Positions 54,635 through 63,746 of a stretch of 64,000 nt of DNA are shown here, one piece after another. The position numbers and the translations under genes were made by a program. Source of the stretch: Methylococcales bacterium (GTDB lineage: Bacteria > Pseudomonadota > Gammaproteobacteria > Methylococcales > Methylomonadaceae); contig JAUZSN010000002.1 of NCBI GenBank assembly GCA_030949405.1, forward strand, positions 2,032,553 through 2,096,552, read 5' to 3'. The notes beneath the pieces are model-generated. The model searched no databases, was not told where the DNA came from, and saw only the letters and a program-made list of their open reading frames with translations. The number at the start of each line of letters is the position of its first letter. Positions within the stretch are counted from its first letter, which is position 1.

Positions 54635-55534
54635 ATGTCAAAACGAAAATCAGGGCTTAATATTCATGGAATTTTGCTGCTTGATAAACGTTTAGGGGTT
54701 TCGTCTAATCGAGCCTTGCAAGAAGTGAGACGCTTATTTAATGCGAATAAAGCAGGCCATACAGGGAGTTTAGATCCGCTCGCTACGGGGTTACTTCCGT
54801 TGTGTTTTGGAGAAGCCACTAAAGTATCGGCACTCATGCTCGATTCTCATAAGCGTTATCACGTTGAAATTCAACTGGGGATATTAACGGAAACGGGTGA
54901 CTTAGAAGGGGAAATAATTGAGACCCACTCCATTCCTGAGTTATCAACCAAACAACTTGACTTGTGTTTATCTTTATTTACAGGTGAAATCGAACAAGTC
55001 CCTCCTATGTACTCCGCGTTAAAACATGAAGGTAAAAAACTTTATGAATTAGCGCGTGCAGGTATTACCATCGAACGTAAAGCCCGAAAAATCACTATTT
55101 TTGAGCTTAAACTCCTCTCCTTTACTAAAGAAACCTTAACCTTAGAGGTTTTTTGTTCAAAAGGAACCTATATTCGCTCCTTAGCGGAAGATATTGGGCA
55201 GCAGTTGAAAACGGTTGCCAGTGTTAAAACGTTACGGCGATTACAAGCAGGGCAATTCATAATTGATGCGAGTTATACCCTTGAGCAATTAGCCGCTATG
55301 GATCAAGTGACTTTAAAAAATTGTTTGTTGTCGGTTGATTTACCTTTAAAATCAATACCTAAAGTCGAACTCTCTGAAACTCAAACTCATGCAATTCGAT
55401 TAGGGCAAGCCATAAGTACAAAATATTCTTTATTAGGGAAAGTAAGGATGTATAATCAACAGTGTTTTTTGGGTTTGGGTGAAATGTCCGTGGATGGACA
55501 CCTTGCGCCGAAAAAACTATTTAATTTATCATAA
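54635..55534 (+). CDS. truB: tRNA pseudouridine-55 synthase
   Basis: Makes the T-loop pseudouridine at position 55 of tRNAs. 299 residues with GILLLDKRLGVSSN, the catalytic-aspartate motif AGHTGSLDPLATGLLPLCFG near residue 47, and a central CSKGTYIRSLAEDIG. The C-terminal part resembles the extra domain of gammaproteobacterial TruB. It follows rbfA by two bases and is followed by a terminator-like hairpin before rpsO. Confidence 0.96.
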   Translation: MSKRKSGLNIHGILLLDKRLGVSSNRALQEVRRLFNANKAGHTGSLDPLATGLLPLCFGEATKVSALMLDSHKRYHVEIQLGILTETGDLEGEIIETHSIPELSTKQLDLCLSLFTGEIEQVPPMYSALKHEGKKLYELARAGITIERKARKITIFELKLLSFTKETLTLEVFCSKGTYIRSLAEDIGQQLKTVASVKTLRRLQAGQFIIDASYTLEQLAAMDQVTLKNCLLSVDLPLKSIPKVELSETQTHAIRLGQAISTKYSLLGKVRMYNQQCFLGLGEMSVDGHLAPKKLFNLS

Positions 55535-55577
55535 CGTGTGATTTCTACGCCCTATTGTGGAGTATCATCCTCTTGGT

Positions 55578-55602
55578 CATTCGATAACGAATGATTTTTT
55601 TT
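55578..55602 (+). terminator. Hairpin between truB and rpsO
   Basis: ATTCG / CGAAT stem, ATAA loop and a T-rich tail (55595-55602). It could end the nusA transcript partially; a promoter for rpsO should follow it. Confidence 0.65.
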
Positions 55603-55629
55603 AAACCTTTAAATCTATAGGGATTAAAA

Positions 55630-55899
55630 GTGCCTTTTACAACTGAACAAAAACAAGCTGTTATTGAAGAATATCGTCTATCTGATACCGATACAGGATC
55701 AGCTGAAGTACAAGTGGCTTTATTAACAGCCCACATTACCCATTTAGCGCCTCATTTTGCTGAGCATAAAAAAGATAACCATTCTCGTCGTGGATTATTA
55801 CGCATGGTTAATCAGCGTCGTAAAATGCTTGATTACTTAAAGAGAAAAAACGTAGAACGTTACCGTGCATTGATTGCTCGTCTTGGTTTACGTAAATAA
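55630..55899 (+). CDS. rpsO: 30S ribosomal protein S15
   Basis: 89 residues starting at a [23 protein letters not shown] is the family start and [13 protein letters not shown] plus [20 protein letters not shown] is the rRNA-binding core. It binds 16S rRNA early in 30S assembly. rpsO-pnp is a conserved pair whose transcript is processed between the genes. Confidence 0.97.
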   Translation: MPFTTEQKQAVIEEYRLSDTDTGSAEVQVALLTAHITHLAPHFAEHKKDNHSRRGLLRMVNQRRKMLDYLKRKNVERYRALIARLGLRK

Positions 55900-55917
55900 T
55901 AAATAGTTTAAAAATTG

Positions 55918-55938
55918 GCACGGAATACGTGCTGTTTT
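55918..55938 (+). terminator. rpsO terminator
   Basis: GCACG / CGTGC stem with a GAATA loop and a following run of Ts, 18 bp after the rpsO stop. Confidence 0.75.
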
Positions 55939-55965
55939 TATTAATTATTTTAAAATGAATAATAT

Positions 55966-56040
55966 AGGTTTGTTTATAGCATACATGAGTAATGATTGCG
56001 TTACGCGCATTACAAGTATGATGTAAACAAGCCTGTTTTT
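55966..56040 (+). promoter_or_regulatory. pnp: Long hairpin in the pnp leader, probable RNase III site
   Basis: AGGTTTGTTTA at the left pairs with TAAACAAGCCT at the right (55966-56034), with a second paired block GCATAC...GTAATG / CATTAC...GTATG inside. In E. coli a hairpin at this place is cut by RNase III, and polynucleotide phosphorylase then destabilises its own mRNA. The same autoregulation is likely here. A T run follows. Confidence 0.75.
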
Positions 56041-56072
56041 TTTTAAACAACCCTTAATAAGGAAACCTCATA

Positions 56073-58157
56073 GTGAACCCTATCAGGAAAGAATTTCAAT
56101 ACGGCGACCAACTGATTATTTTAGAAACAGGTGAAATTGCACGTCAAGCCGATGCCGCAGTCATGGTTAATGTCGAAGGCACCTCGTTATTAGTTTCCGT
56201 TGTTAGTAAAAAAAATGAAAAAGGCAGTGATTTTTTTCCATTAACGGTTAATTATCAAGAAAAAGCGTATGCGGCAGGAAAAATTCCAGGAGGATTTTTT
56301 AAACGAGAAGGTCGTCCGACTGAAAAAGAAACCTTAACTTCGCGTTTAATTGATCGTCCTGTTAGACCTTTGTTTCCAGAAGGTTATGTGAACGAAGTAC
56401 AAATCATTATTACGGTGATGTCATTAAATCCTGATGTTGATCCTGAAATTCCAGCCTTATTAGGCACATCAGCGGCGTTAACCATTTCAGGGCTTCCTTT
56501 TAATGGTCCTATTGGCGCGGCAACGATTGGTTATAAAGAGGGTGAGTACTTATTAAACCCGATTGTTTCTGAGCTTGACGAATCTCAACTACAACTAGTG
56601 GTTGCAGGAACAAAAGATGCTGTTTTAATGGTGGAATCAGAAGCGGAATGCTTATCTGAAGAAGTCATGTTAGACGCGGTTTTATTTGGTCATCAAAAAA
56701 TGCAAGTTGCGATTGATGCCATTAATGAATTTGCTACGGAAGTCGGTAAATCACGCATAGACTGGGTGGCTACTGAGGTTGATAGTACTTTAGAAAATTT
56801 AGTTATTTCTGAAATTGAAGCAGATGTTAAAGCCGCTTATAAAATTGCTGAAAAATTAGTCAGACAAGAAACGTTAAAAACAATCCGAAATACGATTGTT
56901 GAAAAATTAACTATAGATGAGCAATACAGCGAAAAAGCTATTCGAGATATTATTGAACAGTTAGAAAAAACAGTGGTTCGTAGTTCAATTTTACAAGAAA
57001 GCAAACGTATTGATGGCCGTGACTTATCAACGGTTAGACCGATTAGCATCAAAACGGGTATTTTACCGAGAACACACGGTTCTGCTTTATTTACCCGTGG
57101 AGAGACTCAAGCCATTGTAGTCGCAACCTTAGGAACGGCGCGTGATGCTCAAATTATTGATGCCTTAGCGGGAGAATATAAAGATAACTTCATGTTACAT
57201 TATAATTTTCCTCCTTATTGTGTCGGTGAAACAGGCTTTGTAGGGTCACCTAAACGTAGAGAAATAGGACATGGTCGTTTAGCTAAACGCGGTGTACAAG
57301 CTGTTTTACCGGATATGGATGAATTTCCTTATGTCATTCGACTGGTCTCTGAGATTACAGAATCAAATGGTTCAAGTTCAATGGCCTCTGTTTGTGGAAG
57401 TAGTTTAGCTCTGATGGATGCAGGCGTTCCTTTACAAGCTCCAGTTGCAGGTATTGCAATGGGTTTGATTAAAGAAGGCGATGATTTTGCTGTTTTATCG
57501 GACATCATGGGTGATGAAGATCACTTAGGGGATATGGATTTTAAAGTAGCAGGGTCTAAAGATGGAATCACGGCCTTGCAAATGGACATTAAAATTGATG
57601 GGATTACCTCTGAAATTATGAAAGCGGCCTTAGCGCAAGCTAAAGAGGGACGTTTATATATTTTAGATGAAATGAACAAAGCCTTATCTGAAACGCGTGA
57701 AGAGATGTCGGATTACGCGCCACGTATTATTACCTTTAAAATTGATCCGAGTAAAATTAGAGAAGTTATTGGTAAAGGCGGGGCCACTATTCGAGGCATT
57801 ACAGAACAAACAGGGGCCAGTGTTGATTTAACGGATGATGGTATCGTTAAAATTGCTTCGGTTGATAAAGCTGCGGGTGAAGAAGCGAAACGTATTATTG
57901 TTGAGATTACGGCTGAAGTTGAAGTTGGGAAAATTTACGAAGGTAAAGTCGCTCGATTAATGGACTTTGGGGCATTTGTAACTATTTTGCCAGGTAAAGA
58001 TGGGTTGGTTCATATTTCACAAATTTCTGAAGAGCGTGTTGAGAAAGTAAGTGATAAATTAACCGAAGGGGAAGTGGTTAAAGTAAAAGTTTTAGAAATT
58101 GATCGTCAAGGTCGAGTAAGACTGAGCATGAAAGCAATTGAGAGTGAAGACGCGTAA
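56073..58157 (+). CDS. pnp: Polynucleotide phosphorylase
   Basis: 694 residues starting at a GTG. Phosphorolytic 3'-5' exoribonuclease of RNA decay, partner of RNase E. It has two RNase PH domains ([16 protein letters not shown] in the first; [12 protein letters not shown]-like and [15 protein letters not shown] in the second), a KH domain ([17 protein letters not shown]) and an S1 domain ([20 protein letters not shown]). It ends the rpsO-pnp unit and is followed by a terminator. Confidence 0.97.
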   Translation: MNPIRKEFQYGDQLIILETGEIARQADAAVMVNVEGTSLLVSVVSKKNEKGSDFFPLTVNYQEKAYAAGKIPGGFFKREGRPTEKETLTSRLIDRPVRPLFPEGYVNEVQIIITVMSLNPDVDPEIPALLGTSAALTISGLPFNGPIGAATIGYKEGEYLLNPIVSELDESQLQLVVAGTKDAVLMVESEAECLSEEVMLDAVLFGHQKMQVAIDAINEFATEVGKSRIDWVATEVDSTLENLVISEIEADVKAAYKIAEKLVRQETLKTIRNTIVEKLTIDEQYSEKAIRDIIEQLEKTVVRSSILQESKRIDGRDLSTVRPISIKTGILPRTHGSALFTRGETQAIVVATLGTARDAQIIDALAGEYKDNFMLHYNFPPYCVGETGFVGSPKRREIGHGRLAKRGVQAVLPDMDEFPYVIRLVSEITESNGSSSMASVCGSSLALMDAGVPLQAPVAGIAMGLIKEGDDFAVLSDIMGDEDHLGDMDFKVAGSKDGITALQMDIKIDGITSEIMKAALAQAKEGRLYILDEMNKALSETREEMSDYAPRIITFKIDPSKIREVIGKGGATIRGITEQTGASVDLTDDGIVKIASVDKAAGEEAKRIIVEITAEVEVGKIYEGKVARLMDFGAFVTILPGKDGLVHISQISEERVEKVSDKLTEGEVVKVKVLEIDRQGRVRLSMKAIESEDA

Positions 58158-58184
58158 TTTATTTAAACCGTTTTCCTGTTAATA

Positions 58185-58216
58185 AAAAAGGGTCATTAAT
58201 TTGACCCTTTTTTTAT
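58185..58216 (+). terminator. pnp terminator
   Basis: AAAAGGGTCA / TGACCCTTTT stem with a short loop and Ts, 28 bp past the stop. Confidence 0.92.
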
Positions 58217-58437
58217 GCGAATTATTTATAAAATTAATATTAACTTAAGGCGGTTTCAGATTATAAATGCTCTTTATATGTTGGCAGTTTAATAAAGCTC
58301 AAGAAAATAGGGGAGTCCCATTAATGGTGATTAATCTTAGAGTCACCCTATTTGCACAAGCCGTGTAATTTAGATAAAAAAAGATTGATTTAGCTACTTT
58401 TAATGGGTTAACGCAATAATTTGAGTAAGGGTGAAAA

Positions 58438-58578
58438 ATGTCCTTTCCTAATGATTTTGATGAAATTATTGCTGAAATATGCGAATTATCCAAAGGGGAT
58501 TTAGTCGATATTTCAGGTGTGAATTATTATTTAGTAGAACAATATCAAGGATTTAAATTGCCATATACCGAAGCATAA
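58438..58578 (+). CDS. Possible 46-residue acidic protein
   Basis: ATG after AAGGGTGAAAA, then 46 codons beginning MSFPNDFDEIIAEICELSKG and ending LPYTEA. Rich in Asp, Glu and aromatic residues; no family recognised. A plausible ribosome site and clean stop support it, but at this length chance cannot be excluded. It lies between pnp and the zinc receptor gene, on the same strand. Confidence 0.45.
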   Translation: MSFPNDFDEIIAEICELSKGDLVDISGVNYYLVEQYQGFKLPYTEA

Positions 58579-58688
58579 GCAAAAAATGTGAGCCTGACTG
58601 TCTTTATGATTCAACATATAAACCAACAATAAGCTGCAATTTTGAATAAAGAGGCTCGAACATTTTAGTGTTCTTTTAAAGAAAATTT

Positions 58689-58722
58689 ATGTAATAATAT
58701 AACATTACATATAATATTACAT
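58689..58722 (+). promoter_or_regulatory. Overlapping Zur/Fur-type operator palindromes
   Basis: Two overlapping AT-rich palindromes (58689-58710 and 58702-58722) built on GTAAT...ATTAC, close to the known Zur consensus GTAATGTTATAACATTAC, with 16 to 49 bp to the receptor ATG. Zur is encoded downstream. Zinc-bound Zur would cover the promoter. Confidence 0.7.
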
Positions 58723-58737
58723 AAATTAACTATTGCC

Positions 58738-60741
58738 ATGAAATTTTTTATTTTTTTGATTCTGCTCCCTTCTTTTATTTTTGCATCCGAGAAAGACCCT
58801 TTACAATTAGAGGATGTTGTCGTCTCCTCGCCTTTAATGCAAAAAAAAGCGGCGACTGTTTTACCGATTAATATTCTTGAAGGGGACGCACTTCGATTAA
58901 AAACAGGCAATAGCATTGGGGATACGCTTAAACACGAACTGGGAATTCATAATGCCTCTTTTGGTGCTGGCGTTGGGCAACCTGTGATTCGTGGACAAAC
59001 AGGCTCTAGGGTTCGAGTCTTACAAAATGGCCTAGGAAGTTTGGATGTTTCTAATCTAAGCCCCGACCATGCGAATAGTACAGAGCCTTTGTTAGCGGAT
59101 CGAATTGAAGTTTTGCGAGGGCCTGCCACCTTACTTTATGGCAGTGGCGCAATTGGTGGAATTGTGAATGTTTTGGATAACCGAATTCCTGATCGTTTAA
59201 AAAAATCACTGGAAACAGCTTTAGAGCAGCGTTTTAACAGTGTCTCCAATGAAACCAGTAGTGTTTTAAAGCATGATGGCAGTTCAGGGAAGTTTGCATG
59301 GCATTTGGATGGATTCTATCGTCAGCGTGATAATATTACTATTGCTGGGAATGCGGTTGATGAGTCGGTTGCAGGGGCGTTTAATAGTCATGGTTTTATG
59401 GCGAATAGTGATGCTGAAAGTTGGAGTGGAACCGTCGGTGGATCATGGGTGGATGATTGGGGCTTTATCGGTTTTTCAGTCAATTATTTGGATAATCAGT
59501 ACGGTATTCCACCGAGTGCCGAAGAGGTTCGTATTGCCTTAACGCAGACGCGTTATGATATGAAAGCTGAAATAAAACAGCCGTTTGCTTTTGTGGATAG
59601 TTTAAAGCTTCGTTTAGGGGTTAATGATTATCAACACAATGAAATTGAAGAAAGTGGTGAGGTGGGGACGACTTTTGAAAATGATGGGGTTGAGGGGCGC
59701 GTGGAATTATTACATCAGCCTTTTTTATTCATTGACCAAGGGGTTCTAGGCTTTCAAATGCAATCAAAACAGTTTTCTGCTGTGGGCGAAGAAGCCTTTG
59801 TACCGCCTTCTGACATTCTTTCTTACGGTATTTTTGCGGTTGAAAATATTTTTTATAAAAATTGGACGTATGAGTTTGGTTTTCGTGTCGAACAACAATC
59901 CATACAAGCGGAAGGTTGGGATAAAAAAACACATACACCTGTGAGTGCCTCGGCTTCGGCACTTTGGGATGTCGATGATGAAAATACAGTCGGTTTAAGC
60001 TTTTCTTATGCTCAACGCGCACCCGATGTACAAGAATTATTTGCACAAGGCGTTCATTTTGCGACTCATAGTTATGAAAAAGGCAATGCCAATTTATCGG
60101 TAGAAACGGCTTATAATTTAGAACTCAACTTTAAAACCGATTATGACTGGGTTTCCGCAGAGCTTAATTTGTTTCATAGTTGGAATAAAGATTATATAAA
60201 TCAATATAATAAGGGCGAATTTTTTAATTTAGAGACAGAAATCGTTCAAAGTAATTGTTCAGTGACTGACGTGTGTTTATCTATTTTAGAAACCCGCCAA
60301 AGCCATGCCCGTTTTTATGGTTTTGAGTCTAAAATTCAATTTCCTGTTTGGGATTCTGAACAGCTCGCGATGGATTTAACTCTTTTTGGCGATTATGTCC
60401 GCGCTACATTTGATGAGGGCGGTGACGTTCCTAGACAGCCGCCCTTACGCTATGGTGTGCAAATTGATTATAATAATCAACAAAATTTATCGGCAAACCT
60501 GCGTTTCACTCGTATTGAAAATCAAAACCATGCGGGCGATCATGAGAGTAACACACGCGGTTATTTTTTATTGTCGAGTGCGGCTCACTATCAGATGGAT
60601 TTTAAGCACAGTAAATTAATTTTGTTTGCCAAAGGGAATAACCTGCTTAATAAAAATAGTCGCAATGCCAGCTCTTTTTTACGAAATTTTGCCCCCGAAG
60701 CAGGACGGGGGGTTGAATTGGGGCTTAGAATAAGCTTTTAA
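58738..60741 (+). CDS. TonB-dependent receptor, probable zinc uptake (ZnuD-like)
   Basis: 667 residues with a signal peptide (MKFFIFLILLPSFIFA). The plug domain has LEDVVVSSPLMQKK, GVGQPVIRGQTGSRVRVLQNG and RIEVLRGPATLLYGSGAIGG, and the beta-barrel ends in a TonB-receptor terminal aromatic strand (GVELGLRISF). A TonB-box-like segment lies near the start. The Zur-like operators upstream and the zur gene 24 bp downstream point to zinc across the outer membrane; other metals are possible. Confidence 0.86.
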   Translation: MKFFIFLILLPSFIFASEKDPLQLEDVVVSSPLMQKKAATVLPINILEGDALRLKTGNSIGDTLKHELGIHNASFGAGVGQPVIRGQTGSRVRVLQNGLGSLDVSNLSPDHANSTEPLLADRIEVLRGPATLLYGSGAIGGIVNVLDNRIPDRLKKSLETALEQRFNSVSNETSSVLKHDGSSGKFAWHLDGFYRQRDNITIAGNAVDESVAGAFNSHGFMANSDAESWSGTVGGSWVDDWGFIGFSVNYLDNQYGIPPSAEEVRIALTQTRYDMKAEIKQPFAFVDSLKLRLGVNDYQHNEIEESGEVGTTFENDGVEGRVELLHQPFLFIDQGVLGFQMQSKQFSAVGEEAFVPPSDILSYGIFAVENIFYKNWTYEFGFRVEQQSIQAEGWDKKTHTPVSASASALWDVDDENTVGLSFSYAQRAPDVQELFAQGVHFATHSYEKGNANLSVETAYNLELNFKTDYDWVSAELNLFHSWNKDYINQYNKGEFFNLETEIVQSNCSVTDVCLSILETRQSHARFYGFESKIQFPVWDSEQLAMDLTLFGDYVRATFDEGGDVPRQPPLRYGVQIDYNNQQNLSANLRFTRIENQNHAGDHESNTRGYFLLSSAAHYQMDFKHSKLILFAKGNNLLNKNSRNASSFLRNFAPEAGRGVELGLRISF

Positions 60742-60764
60742 GGATTAATTTTAAACATACTCAG

Positions 60765-61235
60765 ATGACAGACGCATTATTTTCACAACACAATCATCAA
60801 CGCTGTATTACTCAGGCGTTAAATTCCGCAGAAAAAATCTGCCAGCAAAAAAATATTCGCTTAACGCCCATCCGAAAGCATATTTTTGAATTAATCTGGT
60901 TAAATCATAAAGCTGTGGGCGCTTATGATTTACTGGAAACCTTGCAATTAAAAGACCCGAAAGCAAAACCTGTCACGATTTATAGAGCCTTAGATTTTTT
61001 ATTAGAATCGGGATTAGTTCATAAAATTGAATCATTAAACGCTTTTGTTGGATGTTTACAGCCTGAATTTGAACATCAGTCCATTTTACTTATTTGCGAT
61101 CAATGCCATCAAGCCGACGAAGTGGAAGCCCAGCCTATTTTTGAAGGCATTTATAAAATTGCAGAACAAAACGTGTTTACACCTAAAAATATTAGTCTTG
61201 AATTGCATGGGATTTGTCATGTTTGTCGGTTGTAG
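60765..61235 (+). CDS. zur: Zinc uptake regulator of the Fur family
   Basis: 156 residues. A winged helix (RLTPIRKHIFELIWLNHKAV) is followed by a dimerisation domain with a structural zinc site: CDQCHQADEVE and CHVC near the end, as in Zur. The helix ...PVTIYRALDFLLESGLVHKIE is the Fur family signature. It represses zinc uptake genes when zinc is sufficient. It follows the receptor on the same strand, so it probably controls its own transcript too. Confidence 0.88.
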   Translation: MTDALFSQHNHQRCITQALNSAEKICQQKNIRLTPIRKHIFELIWLNHKAVGAYDLLETLQLKDPKAKPVTIYRALDFLLESGLVHKIESLNAFVGCLQPEFEHQSILLICDQCHQADEVEAQPIFEGIYKIAEQNVFTPKNISLELHGICHVCRL

Positions 61236-61594
61236 GGTTTATAAGTAAAGCATCCTATACCAAACGCTGATACCAGCATGGTCTAACTCAGGTACTATCC
61301 CGTTGAAATTTAAAGTGGATGCCTTAAAGGATTGTTTCGTTACCATTGCGTGCTATAATTTCAGTCATTGTTTTTCTTGCTTTTAGGTGGATCAGAATAG
61401 AGAATTTACCTTTATTTTATAGCATTGTAATAAATAAATACCCCATAAAATTCTGTATGATACGTTGTTTTAAAATGACTTTATGAACGGTGATAGAATC
61501 AAAAAAGCCAAAAAATATAACACTTAAATCGAAAGCGTGAGGTCATTTTTTTAAATGAAAGATTAATTTATTCACCCCTCTGAGTAACCTATAA
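61236..61594. other. Non-coding stretch before the phosphatase gene
   Basis: 359 bp without a credible gene. GCATCC near 61250 and GGATGC near 61319 are complementary, and ACCAAACGCTGA recurs from about 4908, but I cannot assign a function to either. Confidence 0.4.
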
Positions 61595-62353
61595 ATGAAA
61601 ATTGCTACTTTTACCCCCAACCGCATGGGGAAAGATTTTATTTGCTCTGATATTCATGGTTACTATGACCTGCTTGAAGAAATGCTCAATCATGTTAATT
61701 TTAATTCAAAAAAAGACCGCTTATTTGCGTTGGGTGATTTAATTGATCACGGTACGCAATCACATCGGGTGTGTGACTATTTGGCTAAACCTTGGTTTCA
61801 CGCCGTGCTTGGCAATCATGAATTAATGTTGATTGAAGCCTTTGAAAGTGGGATGGAAGATGCGGCGATGTTGACAGAATGGAACCTTTGGGGCGGTAGT
61901 TGGATCAGTCGTCAGGATAAACAAACCGTAGCCCCCTATTACCACGCGATGGTTGACTTACCGATGGCGATTGAATTAATACTTAGCGATGGTAAAAAAG
62001 TCGGTCTGCTTCATGCACAATTACCTGAGATCTGTGACTGGAGAGCGGTAAAGTCAACACTTTTGGCTAAAGCCCAAAAAGACAATAGCACGGCAACGCC
62101 ATTAACCCGAAGCATATTACATAACAAAGGACAGGTAACGGGTTCAGATGAAGTACACGCACGGATACTGCCTGTTGAAAATATTGATCATGTTTTTCAT
62201 GGGCATACCATCGTTGATGAGATAACGACCTTGGGTAATCGTACCTTTATGGACTTGGGAACTTATAAAACTGGAAAAATGGGATTAATCAATCCTGTGG
62301 CGTTTCTTATCAAAATAAAATTAAAATCTGAAGAGGAAATGTTTTGTGTTTGA
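61595..62353 (+). CDS. PPP-family serine/threonine protein phosphatase
   Basis: 252 residues. The metal and catalytic motifs are in order: SDIHGYYDLLEEML (GDxHG type), LFALGDLIDHGTQS (GDxxDRG type, with His in place of Arg) and AVLGNHELMLIEAF (GNHE). Later HGHT supplies the last metal ligand. It is a bacterial PrpA-like phosphatase. It is convergent with a kinase gene and overlaps its 3' end by 44 bp, so it may reverse that kinase's signal. Confidence 0.9.
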   Translation: MKIATFTPNRMGKDFICSDIHGYYDLLEEMLNHVNFNSKKDRLFALGDLIDHGTQSHRVCDYLAKPWFHAVLGNHELMLIEAFESGMEDAAMLTEWNLWGGSWISRQDKQTVAPYYHAMVDLPMAIELILSDGKKVGLLHAQLPEICDWRAVKSTLLAKAQKDNSTATPLTRSILHNKGQVTGSDEVHARILPVENIDHVFHGHTIVDEITTLGNRTFMDLGTYKTGKMGLINPVAFLIKIKLKSEEEMFCV

Positions 62354-63017
62354 GCATAATCGCATGTACACTGTATCCTGCAACTCCAGCTATACCCTCA
62401 AAGCAGGCTTCAATTTCTTCCGCCAAATTTTGGTTTATATTATCAAAAATCCAACGACGAATATCCCCCCGTTGCAATTGTTTGAACGCATCAAACCGAT
62501 CTAAACTTGAGGCCAGAGCCTGCGCCGTGCGTACTTGAGGATACCCTGGATACGGTTTCGTCCCTTTATTTGGATCCGCATTTTGCAAACTATCTAAATG
62601 CAACGCAACATGTTCACCTCGCAACCAGCCTAACACTTCGTTATAACCCCAACGATCCTCTGAATTGGGTAAGGTTAAACCCCGAAGTAATTGATGAAAA
62701 TCGAGCGATAAATTATCAGGCAATGAAACGCGTCCACGTAAATGACTGACTAAAACATCATTTTTATTAAGCCCATAAAAGGGTGAACGCCCCCGCAATA
62801 AATGCAACAGGGTAATCCCTAAACTATAATAATCAGTTTTTGCGCTCACTTCATGCCCGTCTAACAATTCGGGGGCGGCATAATCTAAGGTTAAATTAGC
62901 CGCTGTTTGTGTATGATGAATATTGACACTTTTTTCAAGGTAAGAGCTAATTCCAAAATCACCAATCAAGGGATGACGCTGTTTAGAATTATTAAAAAAT
63001 AAATTAGGGACTTGCAC
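62310..63017 (-). pseudogene. Serine/threonine kinase, N-lobe missing
   Basis: The frame from a GTG at 63017 begins just before subdomain VII: IGDFGISSYLEK (DFG) near the start, then DYAAPELLDG (APE) and DYYSLGITLLHLLRG. The upstream N-lobe with the ATP-binding lysine and the HRD motif is not found; the frame upstream is closed by stops. The C-terminal 120 residues (QLQRGDIRRWIFDNINQNL) form an extra helical part. It overlaps the phosphatase stop by 44 bp. Without the N-lobe it cannot be an active kinase. Confidence 0.8.
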
Positions 63018-63018
63018 G

Positions 63019-63165
63019 TTCCTGAAGCTATTTCAGCATCGTTATATTCACAAAGCAAACGGCGACATTATACCCCTAATGGAAGCCTATACTAAGGAGT
63101 CATTTTGGTTAGACTCTGGAAGGTTTGTCGGTGTCGTAGGGCGTGACATGTATAGAGAGAAATGA
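63019..63165 (+). pseudogene. Orphan C-terminal fragment of unknown gene
   Basis: 48 open codons (FLKLFQHRYIHKANG, later ESFWLDSGRFVGVVGRD) end at a TGA. It has no start and no neighbour in frame. It resembles the tail of a longer protein and meets the kinase fragment at 63017, so a rearrangement joined two broken genes here. The parent gene is not identified. Confidence 0.4.
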
Positions 63166-63249
63166 TGAGAACTTGTGAGACCCTTACTGTTCCTGCAATT
63201 TAAGATAAGTTGTCTAAACCAAATCTTGATGCTCAGGTAAGCTTACCCA

Positions 63250-63540
63250 ACTAAAAGAAGGATGGCTGATGACGGTAGGGGAGTCAGATACATTCATAGT
63301 ACTCTGAGCGCGGGAAAGCCGCGTACATGGGGAAGGGATGTACAAAACTGTGTAGCCTGCAAAGGAAACTCCTACCGAACATGAAGGGTCGGAATTAGGG
63401 AGCAAACCTCACTGCGGGGAATAGCAAATAAAGCGGCATAGCCGTGTGCAAAGCGAGCAGTTTTGAAGAGCCTTGTGCGGTAATTCCGCACGCAGGGATC
63501 TGTGAGGGGGCAGTCGGGTAACTGGCTGTTCTACCTTGAT
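63250..63540 (+). mobile_element. Group II intron fossil with the reverse transcriptase deleted
   Basis: A readable stretch near 63400-63437 (EQTSLRGIANKAA) matches the beginning of group II intron reverse transcriptases, and just after it comes the 3' end of the intron. A domain-V hairpin GAGCCTTGTGCGG / CCGCACGCAGGGATC lies at about 63466-63501 and a domain-VI-like hairpin ending CTACC at 63506-63535. The body of the enzyme is gone, so it is a fossil, of another copy than that at 5080. The domain-V triad has a mismatch. Confidence 0.65.
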
Positions 63541-63698
63541 CGGATAAAAGCGTCACAAAATTTGCGCCCCTTTTATCCGCCGCTTATTTTGGCGTTAGCT
63601 TCAAGTGAAAAATTTAGTATAAATGTGAATTAATCGTTAAATTAGAACGAATAAGTCCACTGGGTTACAAGAGCAGAGAATAAAATTTCTTGCAAGAA

Positions 63699-63730
63699 AG
63701 AAGTAGTTACATTATAATTACTACTTCTTT
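63699..63730 (+). promoter_or_regulatory. Palindromic operator of the MazE/AbrB-type gene
   Basis: AAGAAGTAGT and ACTACTTCTT form a perfect inverted repeat around TATAAT, a likely -10 box. Antitoxins of this class bind such palindromes to repress their own operon. Confidence 0.65.
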
Positions 63731-63746
63731 TGTTATTGGAGTTCTT

